Shown one piece after another: positions 36,881 through 44,689 of a stretch of 64,000 bases of DNA (position 1 is its first letter; the number at the start of each line of letters is the position of its first letter). The DNA is taken from NCBI RefSeq assembly GCF_003436275.1, contig NZ_QSOP01000003.1:1-64000 (forward strand), in the 5' to 3' direction. Origin of the DNA: Collinsella sp. TM09-10AT. Lineage in GTDB: Bacteria; Actinomycetota; Coriobacteriia; Coriobacteriales; Coriobacteriaceae. The notes beneath the pieces were generated by a model that worked only from the letters and a program-made list of their open reading frames with translations, was not told the origin of the DNA and ran no database searches. The position numbers were made by a program, and so were the translations under genes.

Positions 36881-37714
36881 ATGATCAGGGTCAAGACCCT
36901 CACCGTCCAGCTCATAGACGCGCAGCCGGACCGCATCCGCATCTGCCGGATCGACGGCGAGTCGCTTGTGACCGTCGTCGTTCCGAGGGAAGACCTCGCC
37001 GAGGCGAAGTCGCTGCCGAATATCCCGCAGCGCGGCGTCTACTACCTGCTCGACGAGGACCACGGCAACGTGACCCGCGTCTACGCGGGGCAGACGACCC
37101 AGGGCATCGCCCGGCTCGACGCGCACAAGGCGAAGAAGGAGTTCTGGAACAAGGCCGTTATGTTCCTCGATGACGACCAGAACATCAGCAGGGACGCACT
37201 GGACGTTCTCGAGGCGAAGGCCATCGATTACGTGCGTACCCACGGCTCGTACGAGACCGACAACTCGGCGACGCCCAAGCCCTACGTCGACCCGTACAAG
37301 GAAGAGGCCGTCGAGCGCTTGCACGAGAGGATCCTCTTCAGGATGGCGGCTCTGGGGTACGACCTCGACAGGGTCGACCAGGGCCCCGCGGGTGCGCCGG
37401 CAATCTTCCACACGAAGAAGAATGGCATACGCGGGGCGGGGCGCTACGACAAGGCCACCGGGCACTTCACCGTGCTCGCTGGCTCGAAAGTGAACCTCTC
37501 GAGACCCGTGCTGAAAAACGCGGCCGTCGCGGCCGCACGCAGGAAGATCTTCGGCGATTCGGGCGGTATCGCAGAGCTCGCCGAAGATCTCGAGTTTCCG
37601 ACGCCCAGCGCCGCGGCGGTGTTTGTGCTCGGCAGCAGCCAGAACGGCTGGACCGAATGGGTAAGCGACGACGGAGAAACACTCAACCAAGTCTATAGAA
37701 GTGAGGAAAACTAG
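36881..37714 (+). CDS. GIY-YIG nuclease domain protein with DUF4357-type C-terminus
   Basis: A 277-residue protein. The GIY-YIG core is RGVYYLLDED...VYAGQTTQG around residues 50-75, with a supporting Arg/Lys region and LEAKAIDYV (a helix with the metal Glu). The C-terminal AAAVFVLGSSQNGWTEWV resembles DUF4357, a domain found with such nucleases. The gene ends one base before hsdM starts, so it belongs to the restriction operon and could be an accessory nuclease. The start is ATG at 36881; the GTG at 36875 overlapping the preceding stop is an alternative. Confidence 0.75.
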   Translation: MIRVKTLTVQLIDAQPDRIRICRIDGESLVTVVVPREDLAEAKSLPNIPQRGVYYLLDEDHGNVTRVYAGQTTQGIARLDAHKAKKEFWNKAVMFLDDDQNISRDALDVLEAKAIDYVRTHGSYETDNSATPKPYVDPYKEEAVERLHERILFRMAALGYDLDRVDQGPAGAPAIFHTKKNGIRGAGRYDKATGHFTVLAGSKVNLSRPVLKNAAVAAARRKIFGDSGGIAELAEDLEFPTPSAAAVFVLGSSQNGWTEWVSDDGETLNQVYRSEEN

Positions 37715-40276
37715 ATGAACAAGCAGCAGCTGGCCTCCAAGATATGGGAGTCCGCCAACAAGATGCGATCCAAGATCGAGGCAAACGAGTACAAGGATTA
37801 CATTCTGGGATTCATCTTCTACAAGTTCCTATCCGAGACCGAGGTCACCCGCCTGAAGGCGCGCGACTTCGCAGAGGAGGACCTGCCCAGCCTGGTGGAA
37901 GACGAGGAGGAGACGGTCGAGTTCGTCAAGGGCGAGTGCGGCTACTTCATCGCCTACGAGAACCTCTTCTCCACCTGGGTCGCCAAGGGCGGCGACTTCG
38001 ATATTTCGAATGTTCGCGACGCCCTCTCTGCCTTTAGCCGCAACATCGATCCCGCCCGCAAGCGTGTCTTCGACGGCATCTTCGACACGTTGCAGACCGG
38101 TCTCTCCAAACTCGGCACCGACGCGCGGAGCCAGTCCAAGGCCGCTCGCGATCTCATCTACCTCATCAAGGACATCCCGATGGACGGTCGCCAAGACTAC
38201 GACGTGCTCGGCTTCATCTACGAGTACCTCATCAGCAACTTCGCCGCCAACGCCGGTAAGAAAGCCGGCGAGTTCTACACGCCGCACGAGGTGTCCATGC
38301 TCATGAGCGAGATTGTCTCGTGGCACCTGGCCGGACGCGAGAACATCACCATCTACGACCCCACGAGCGGATCGGGCTCGCTGCTTATCAATATCGGCAA
38401 GGCAGTGGCGCGACGCAACGGCGACCCGAACTCCATCAAGTATTATGCGCAGGAGCTTAAGGAGAACACATACAACCTCACACGCATGAATCTGGTCATG
38501 CGCGGAATACTCCCCGACAACATCGTGGCACGCAATGGCGATACGCTCGAAGACGATTGGCCCTGGTTCGATACGGTCGAGAACAAGGATGAGACCTACA
38601 ATCCACTGTTCGTCGATGCCGTGGTGTCGAATCCGCCCTACTCCCAAAACTGGGATCCGGAAGACAAAGAACTCGATCCGCGCTTCAAGTTCGGCGTTGC
38701 CCCCAAATCCAAAGCCGACTATGCCTTCCTCTTGCATGATTTGTACCACTTGCGCCCCGACGGCATCATGTGCATCGTTCTGCCCCATGGCGTGCTGTTC
38801 CGCGGCGGCGAGGAGGGCACCATCCGCAAGAACCTGGTGGAGAACCGCCATATTCAGGCAATTATCGGGCTTCCCGCCAACATTTTCTTCGGCACCGGCA
38901 TCCCGACAATCGTCATGGTACTCCGCAAGCAGCGCGAGAGCAGCGACGTGCTGGTCGTGGACGCTTCCAAGCACTTCGTGAAAGAAGGCAAGAACAACAA
39001 GCTGCGGGCAAGTGACATCAAGCGTATCGTCGACGCTGTGACAACGAACGCGACCGTCGACAAGTTCAGCCGCCTGGTTCCCATCGACGAGATCCGCGCC
39101 AACGACTATAACCTCAACATCCCGCGCTATGTGGACTCGAGCACGGCCGCCGAAAGCTGGGACGTGTATGCCACCATGTTCGGCGGCGTGCCGAAGGCCG
39201 AGGTCGACGCGCTCGAGCGCTATTGGAAGGTATGGCCGAGCCTCAAAGGGCAACTCTACCGTGACGCTGGTGGATCGTGTCTTGTGCCCGCGACCGACAA
39301 CGTTGCGCAAGCGGCGAAGGAAAACGCCGATGTCCGTGCCTTTCTGGACGGATACCGTAATGCGATAAGCCATTTACCTGCCACGCTGCGAAGCCGCTTG
39401 GTAGACGGCGCCGATGAAGTTGATACCGTGGCGGAGGAAGAGGTCATCGCGGCGCTATTGAAAGACGCACTGACGGGCATGGCCCTGGTCGACAGCTACG
39501 ACGCCTACCAGGCGCTCGACGATGCCTGGGTGGGAATCTCTGGCGATCTGGAGGTCATCCAGACCGAGGGGAAAACCGCCGTGCGCAAGGTAGACCCGAA
39601 CATGGTGGTCAAAAAGAAGAACGGCAAAGACGTCGAGGTGCAGGACGGCTGGGCTGGCCGCATCCTGCCGTTTGCGCTTGTGCAAGAGCACCTGCTTGCC
39701 GAAGACGTCAAGGAGATCACTTCCCGTGATTCCCGTCTAGGCGAGATATCGCAGGAAATAGACGAGATTCTCGAGAGTTTCGATGAGGAGGACAAGGGGT
39801 CTTCCGCTGCTGTCAACGACGAAGGTTCGTTTGTGGCGACTGAGCTCAAGAAGGCTGTGAAGGCTATCGGAAAGCACCCCGAAAACGATTTTGAGCAAGG
39901 TCTGGTTCGTGCGCAGGCGTTGTTCGATGAGGAGAAAAGCCTCAAGAAGGTAAACAAGGAAGCGAGAGTGGCTCTTGAGGAGACGACCAAGGAAGTCATC
40001 GAGGGCCTGACCGATGCCCAGCTCGATGACCTATTGGTTGCCAAGTGGATAGAGCCGTTGCAGGCCGAGCTCCAGGCTCTTCCCGAAACTGTCGTGAGCG
40101 ACTTCATCGCGAAGGTAGCTGCGCTCAACGCCAAATACGCGACAACCTACTCGGACGTGTGCAACCAGATAGATGATGCAGAAAGCCAGCTAGCAGACAT
40201 GCTGGGGCAGCTTACGGGCAATGAGTACGACATGGCTGGCATCGCCGAGCTGCGCAAGCTGTTGGGCGGTGAGTAG
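37715..40276 (+). CDS. hsdM: Type I restriction-modification methyltransferase subunit
   Basis: An 853-residue N6-adenine methyltransferase. The N-terminal helical HsdM_N domain (to ~residue 150) precedes the catalytic domain with the SAM motif DPTSGSGSLL (~215) and the NPPY motif at 306-309. The last ~350 residues are extra compared with the ~500-residue E. coli HsdM and include a Glu/Lys-rich, probably coiled-coil part; a long version of HsdM is seen in some type I families. The start codon follows the GIY-YIG stop directly. The next gene, hsdS, starts two bases after its stop. Confidence 0.95.
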   Translation: MNKQQLASKIWESANKMRSKIEANEYKDYILGFIFYKFLSETEVTRLKARDFAEEDLPSLVEDEEETVEFVKGECGYFIAYENLFSTWVAKGGDFDISNVRDALSAFSRNIDPARKRVFDGIFDTLQTGLSKLGTDARSQSKAARDLIYLIKDIPMDGRQDYDVLGFIYEYLISNFAANAGKKAGEFYTPHEVSMLMSEIVSWHLAGRENITIYDPTSGSGSLLINIGKAVARRNGDPNSIKYYAQELKENTYNLTRMNLVMRGILPDNIVARNGDTLEDDWPWFDTVENKDETYNPLFVDAVVSNPPYSQNWDPEDKELDPRFKFGVAPKSKADYAFLLHDLYHLRPDGIMCIVLPHGVLFRGGEEGTIRKNLVENRHIQAIIGLPANIFFGTGIPTIVMVLRKQRESSDVLVVDASKHFVKEGKNNKLRASDIKRIVDAVTTNATVDKFSRLVPIDEIRANDYNLNIPRYVDSSTAAESWDVYATMFGGVPKAEVDALERYWKVWPSLKGQLYRDAGGSCLVPATDNVAQAAKENADVRAFLDGYRNAISHLPATLRSRLVDGADEVDTVAEEEVIAALLKDALTGMALVDSYDAYQALDDAWVGISGDLEVIQTEGKTAVRKVDPNMVVKKKNGKDVEVQDGWAGRILPFALVQEHLLAEDVKEITSRDSRLGEISQEIDEILESFDEEDKGSSAAVNDEGSFVATELKKAVKAIGKHPENDFEQGLVRAQALFDEEKSLKKVNKEARVALEETTKEVIEGLTDAQLDDLLVAKWIEPLQAELQALPETVVSDFIAKVAALNAKYATTYSDVCNQIDDAESQLADMLGQLTGNEYDMAGIAELRKLLGGE

Positions 40277-40277
40277 C

Positions 40278-41450
40278 ATGGTAGAGAAACAAAATACCCC
40301 AGAAATCCGCTTCGAGGGTTTCACTGACCCTTGGGAACAGCGTAAGTTCTTGGATGTCGTCGATGTTTGCAGTGGTAAGGATTACAAGCATCTCAAAGAA
40401 GGCTCCATTCCCGTCTATGGAACCGGTGGTTTTATGACGAGCGTTGACGAGGCTTTGTCTCACGATCGCGATGCTGTTGGTATCGGCAGGAAGGGAACAA
40501 TCGACAAACCGTATTTGCTAAAGGCTCCATTTTGGACGGTTGACACGCTGTTTTATGCGATTCCAAAATCGGACATTGACCTTGAATTCGTTCATTGCTC
40601 CTTCTTGAATGTTGATTGGAAATCCAAAGATGAATCAACTGGGTTGCCCAGTTTATCTAAAGAAGCAATTAACGAAACGATCGCACTTGTTCCAAGTTTT
40701 AACGAACAGAGCCAGCTCGGCGAGTTTTTTAACAACCTCGACACCCTCATCACCCTTCATCAGCGTAAGCACGAAAAGCTGTGCACGGTGAAGAAATCGA
40801 TGCTCGACAAGATGTTTCCGAAACCCGGCGAGACCGAGCCCGAAATCCGCTTCGAAGGTTTCACTGACCCTTGGGAACAGCGTAAGTTGGGGGAACTGCT
40901 TCTTTTCCAAAATGGTTTTAATGGCTCCAGCGAGTCATTTGGAAGCGGGATTCCGCTTATCAGTGTCATGGATGTTCTTGATGATGAATTCATTACGCAC
41001 GAGACAGTAAGGGGCAAAGCTCGCCTAAATTACGAAGAAGCTAGCCGCTATTGTGTTGAGTACGGTGATGTACTGTTTCAGCGCAGCTCGGAAAATCAGG
41101 AGGATGCCGGAACGTCGAACGTGTATCTTGACCAGCATGTTCCATCCGCTTTCGGAGGATTCGTGATAAGAGGTAAAAAAGTCGATGAGTATAACCCCAT
41201 TTTCATTAAATATCTTCTTGGTTCCTCTTTAATTCGCGAGCAAATTACTCACAGAGCTCAGGGCGCTCAACATATCAATGTGTCGCAGGATACCTTAGCC
41301 GATGTTGTTCTCTTGATGCCCTCCATGCGCGAACAGGAGGCTGTCGGATTGGTTTTCCTCCATCTCGCTAACCTCATCACCCTTCATCAGCGTAAGTTGG
41401 ATTTACTGAAGAATATGAAGAAATCGCTTTTAGATAAGATGTTCGTTTAG
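40278..41450 (+). CDS. hsdS: Type I specificity subunit (expressed copy)
   Basis: A 390-residue subunit with two target-recognition domains (~residues 25-155 and ~205-365) and two conserved helical spacers. Each half begins with FTDPWEQRK and ends near LITLHQRK. The DNA encoding these segments is repeated: 40302-40348 and 40842-40888, and LITLHQR at 40749 and 41376. It is the only full-length hsdS with a start codon and ribosome context in the hsdM operon. It is followed by a 13-bp-stem terminator. Recombination with the silent cassettes downstream could replace either half. Confidence 0.93.
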   Translation: MVEKQNTPEIRFEGFTDPWEQRKFLDVVDVCSGKDYKHLKEGSIPVYGTGGFMTSVDEALSHDRDAVGIGRKGTIDKPYLLKAPFWTVDTLFYAIPKSDIDLEFVHCSFLNVDWKSKDESTGLPSLSKEAINETIALVPSFNEQSQLGEFFNNLDTLITLHQRKHEKLCTVKKSMLDKMFPKPGETEPEIRFEGFTDPWEQRKLGELLLFQNGFNGSSESFGSGIPLISVMDVLDDEFITHETVRGKARLNYEEASRYCVEYGDVLFQRSSENQEDAGTSNVYLDQHVPSAFGGFVIRGKKVDEYNPIFIKYLLGSSLIREQITHRAQGAQHINVSQDTLADVVLLMPSMREQEAVGLVFLHLANLITLHQRKLDLLKNMKKSLLDKMFV

Positions 41451-41484
41451 TTTTTTGACACAGGCATCACTCTGTGATCCCTGA

Positions 41485-41520
41485 AACCGTCGATTCGCAT
41501 TGGCCGAATCGACGGTTTTT
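41485..41520 (+). terminator. Terminator after hsdM-hsdS
   Basis: AACCGTCGATTCG and CGAATCGACGGTT form a perfect 13-bp stem with a 7-base loop, then TTTTT. It is just past the hsdS stop, between it and the convergent cassette. Confidence 0.9.
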
Positions 41521-41521
41521 A

Positions 41522-42586
41522 CTATTTGCGACCGAGACATAAGACGTCATCGCCTTCTTGCCGCTGTCGCTGATGAAGGGTGATGAGGTTATCAGTCAAC
41601 TCCAGTTGCTGTGCAATTGCTTCCTGCTCGGCTAAAGACGGACACCAAATCGGCATCTCAAAGAACATCGAGTCAGAAATGGAGAACCTGTCTGATCGTG
41701 CGCCTGTATTACCCTCAAGAAACATGAAGTCGTGCCATCTAGATGTTTTGAAATAGTGCTCAAGATACGTCTTGCAAACACCGTCATCAATAGAAAAAAC
41801 CGTGTATAGCGGCGACATGACACCCGTTCTGTTCAGGCGATTTCTATTAATTGGCCCACATGGCGCGATGGTAGAAATGCGGGGGTTATACACGAAATCA
41901 TTTGGATGCACGACGTAATACCCATTTGCGTTTGCTTCGTTAGTGATGTCGTGGTCAAAATAATCGAGTTGGCTAACAATCCCGCGCTCAGCAGAGTTTG
42001 TAAATGTCTCATTCAAAGCACCGTCAGCATTCTTGGTAGTTACTTTTTTGCCGACATCCCCCAACTTACGCTGTTCCCAAGAAAGATACCCGCATAAGCC
42101 ACGGTATCGGCACTTACGCTGATGAAGGGCGATGAGGTTGTCGAGACCCTCTAGACAATCAGATATTGCTCGCTGTTCTTCGATGGTCGATGGTACTTCA
42201 GCCGTAATTTCAGCGAAACGTTCGTACCTCAGAGTTTGCGTATCTTTGGAATTGCCCTGAGAGTTGCAGAGGTATTTGTAAAGCAATTCAGGCCTCTTCA
42301 ACAGGTAGCCAAAGCAAGTCGAGTCAAGCTCGACTACAGGCTTTGCAACCACATAAGCTGGGCTTACGATACCGTTGTACCTGCTTGAACCGACCGCGCC
42401 CTGCCACATGCGCATGCTGTTGTACACGATGTCCCCGACGCGAACAATCTTATAATTGGCGATGCTTGCGCCAGGATTGGTGTCTCTTTCGGATTCGGAT
42501 GCCGGATAGATACCGTTGGCTACGCTAACCGACAGGATTTCTTCGGTTGAGGAGCGCTCATCGCTTTCGACAAACAGCTCCCCCAA
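41522..42586 (-). pseudogene. hsdS: Silent hsdS cassette with two target-recognition domains
   Basis: An open 354-residue frame with two specificity halves: ELFVESDERSSTEEI to LIALHQRKCR, and a second from WEQRKLGDVGKK to LITLHQRQR. It lacks the N-terminal segment and a normal start; the frame reads upstream in phase through WEQRK to 42601 and is only opened by a TTG. The two halves are joined by a shorter linker than in the expressed gene. It is inverted relative to hsdS, so inversion at the 19-bp and 18-bp repeats would bring it into the expression site. Donor cassette. Confidence 0.8.
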
Positions 42587-42603
42587 CTTACGCTGTTCCC
42601 AAG
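42585..42603. repeat. Shuffling repeat, inverted copy (WEQRKL site)
   Basis: Reverse complement of cttgggaacagcgtaagtt. Other copies: 40330-40348, 40870-40888 and 42630-42648 (plus); 42063-42081 and 44589-44607 (minus). This copy and 42630-42648 face each other 26 bp apart. Confidence 0.9.
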
Positions 42604-42629
42604 CGGTTATCCAAATTGGACGACTCCAT

Positions 42630-42648
42630 CTTGGGAACAGCGTAAGTT
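42630..42648. repeat. Shuffling repeat, direct copy (WEQRKL site)
   Basis: cttgggaacagcgtaagtt, identical to the expression-site copies at 40330 and 40870. A second repeat, atcacccttcatcagcgt, marks the other end of each half at 40749, 41376 and 43124 (plus) and, inverted and nearly identical, at 41567, 42116 and 44123. Confidence 0.9.
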
Positions 42649-43168
42649 GGGAGAGCTATGCACGTTTTCTAAGGGACATGGATACAGCAAAGCTGACATT
42701 AGGGATGCCGGCACCCCACTAATCTTATATGGACGCCTGTATACCCAATACGAATCGCGTATCGAGGAAGTAGACACTTTTACCGTTGAGCAGGATGGAT
42801 CGATTCTTTCAAGGGGCAACGAAGTGATCGTTCCTGCATCCGGTGAGACGGCAGAAGATATCGCCGTCGCATCATCCGTGCGCAGGTCAGGAATCATTTT
42901 GGGTGGTGATTTGAACGTCGTCACCCCGACAGGCAAGCTCGATCCGGACTACACCGCACTTGCCATAACGCACAGCAAAGCCCATGATGATTTGGCAAGG
43001 CGGGCACAAGGAAAATCGGTCGTACACGTCCATGGCAACGACATCGCTGAAGTTGAGATCTCTTACCCGTCGGAAAGCGAGCAAAAGCGCATATCATCGG
43101 TTGTTCTCAATCTTGATTCCCTCATCACCCTTCATCAGCGTGAGCCACGGTTTGCTGATACAGGTTAA
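42647..43168 (+). pseudogene. hsdS: Silent hsdS half-cassette with one target-recognition domain
   Basis: An open frame of 173 residues from a TTG, reading in phase with WEQRK upstream. It starts LGELCTFSKGHGYSKADI, has one recognition domain, and ends at LITLHQRE. It has no start signals and only half an hsdS, so it is a donor for recombination. Same orientation as hsdM-hsdS. Its end overlaps that of the convergent recombinase gene by four bases. Confidence 0.8.
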
Positions 43169-44091
43169 ATAAGAGTCGAAAGAGCCCTCATGACGATGTC
43201 AATGTCCTTGTTCTCGAGCTCTTGAATGACGTGCAGATAGGTTTCCTGAGTGGTGGTCATGCTTGCATGGCCGAGCCTTCGGGACACGCTGGCGATAGAG
43301 ACACCGGCGAACAGTAGAAGTGATGCGTGCGTATGCCGCAGTCCATGGACGGATATGGTGGGCACGCCAACATTTTTGCAGTGGTGCGCCAAAACGCTGT
43401 TAGCCGTCGAGTTATAGACTTTCCCCTTCACAAATATGGGCTCGGTCGGCGGAAGGTCTTTGAGCAGTCCAGAAAGTTGCATGATGAGTTGCCAGTCGAG
43501 TTGAACCTTCCGCATCGATGAGGCGTTTTTCGTGGGGACGAATCCGCCACCGTTCTTGTAATCCCAAGTCTTGTTCACCGAGAGCGTTTGATGGGCGAAG
43601 TCAAAGTCTTCGGGAGTAAGTCCAAGGGCCTCGGAGAAGCGCAAGCCCGTTTTAGCGACTATCAGAATAAGCCAATCCCAACTCGGCCCGCCTGATAAAT
43701 CAAGGTCACCGAGCATGGCATGAAGCTCAAACTGGTTGAGATACTTGATCTTTTTCGCCCGCGGCTGTTTCCCTTTGATGATGGCCTTGCGCGTAGGGTC
43801 GCGGGGAATGAGTCCTTCGTCAACTGCATCAAGGATCGCCCCCTTAAGCTGATGGTGGAAGTCCATGGTTGTCTGGCGCTCGTGGTGTTCTGCGTAACCA
43901 TTGATGAGCTGCTGGTACGAGGTCCGGTCGAGATCTTTTATCTTGAGGTCTGGAATCAGCTTGGCAAGCCAAGACTGCGTGAGCCGGTACTTTCCCATGG
44001 TGACCTCACGGATGGCCCCTTCTTTGTAGACGCTAATCCATTGCGAGTAGTAGTCGCAGAAAAGAGATTCTTCATTGATAACAATTGGCAT
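43165..44091 (-). CDS. Tyrosine recombinase (hsdS-shuffling type)
   Basis: A 308-residue integrase-family protein. The N-terminal SAM-like arm is at residues ~1-100. The catalytic domain has Arg in TGLRFSEALG (~155), HGLRHTHASL (His and Arg, ~255), LGHASMTTT (His) and the nucleophile Tyr in QETYLHV (~288), so the full R-H-R-H-Y set is present. It sits between hsdS cassettes, like the recombinases that switch type I specificity in other bacteria. Its start overlaps the hsdR-linked hsdS fragment by 20 bases, so it is translated from the hsdR transcript. Confidence 0.9.
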   Translation of the reverse strand: MPIVINEESLFCDYYSQWISVYKEGAIREVTMGKYRLTQSWLAKLIPDLKIKDLDRTSYQQLINGYAEHHERQTTMDFHHQLKGAILDAVDEGLIPRDPTRKAIIKGKQPRAKKIKYLNQFELHAMLGDLDLSGGPSWDWLILIVAKTGLRFSEALGLTPEDFDFAHQTLSVNKTWDYKNGGGFVPTKNASSMRKVQLDWQLIMQLSGLLKDLPPTEPIFVKGKVYNSTANSVLAHHCKNVGVPTISVHGLRHTHASLLLFAGVSIASVSRRLGHASMTTTQETYLHVIQELENKDIDIVMRALSTLI

Positions 44092-44689
44092 TTTTACCCT
44101 CTTTCATCATGTGAGTTGGCTCACGCTGATGAAGGGTGATGAGGTCGTCGAGCTTGGCAAAGAACCGGCCGATTTCTTTTTGCTCTCCACTGCCTGGAAT
44201 AGTGACTTCTGCACTCAGTAAGTCCTTGTTGTAAAGTCGCTTAATCGTGCTGCCTTCTAAGCCCCATTCAATTTGCGAATATAAAGGCTTGAGAAACGTA
44301 TCGTTCAATCTATGATCGTGTTCGAGCCAAACAATGTTTGAGTCTTGAAAATATGCCTTTTCACCTTGGTATTCAACAACTCGCCCAATACTTCCTGCAG
44401 CCGATATCAATAACGTACCCGGAGTTGGATACGGATAGGTACGCTTGAAGTAGTCAAACAGCTCATTGGAGATGAAGGCATCTGGATCCGCACCAAAAGT
44501 TCCAATCTTAAAGAACGGAACATCGCCCTGCTCCGAGGTTTGCTCTTTGTAGATGCGCTTGCACATCGCAACCGAACCAAATTCTCCCAACTTACGCTGT
44601 TCCCAAGTTGAAACGAGGGGACGCATGGTCGCATGCGTCCCCTCAGATAGACAAACTTTCGATTTCGCCTGTTCAAAAAAGCCGCTCAT
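44072..44689 (-). pseudogene. hsdS: hsdS half-gene coupled to hsdR
   Basis: A 205-residue frame with one target-recognition domain between WEQRKLGEFG and LITLHQRE. Unlike the other cassettes it has an ATG (44689) that overlaps the hsdR stop as ATGA, so it is probably translated. A half-size S protein could form a dimer to make a complete specificity unit, or this may only be a donor site. Its 5' part holds a perfect 13-bp hairpin (44615-44644). It overlaps the recombinase start at its 3' end. Confidence 0.75.
44615..44644. repeat. Perfect 13-bp hairpin in the hsdS half-gene
   Basis: GAGGGGACGCATG and CATGCGTCCCCTC with a 4-base loop GTCG, between the hsdR stop and the recombination repeat at 44589-44607. 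It has no T run. It could slow translation or transcription into the hsdS half-gene and the recombinase. Confidence 0.8.

Noticed and set aside
43165..44091. Integrase as evidence of a prophage or integrative element
   Set aside because: No phage or conjugation genes and no att sites; it lies among hsdS cassettes and overlaps an hsdS half-gene, which fits a specificity recombinase.
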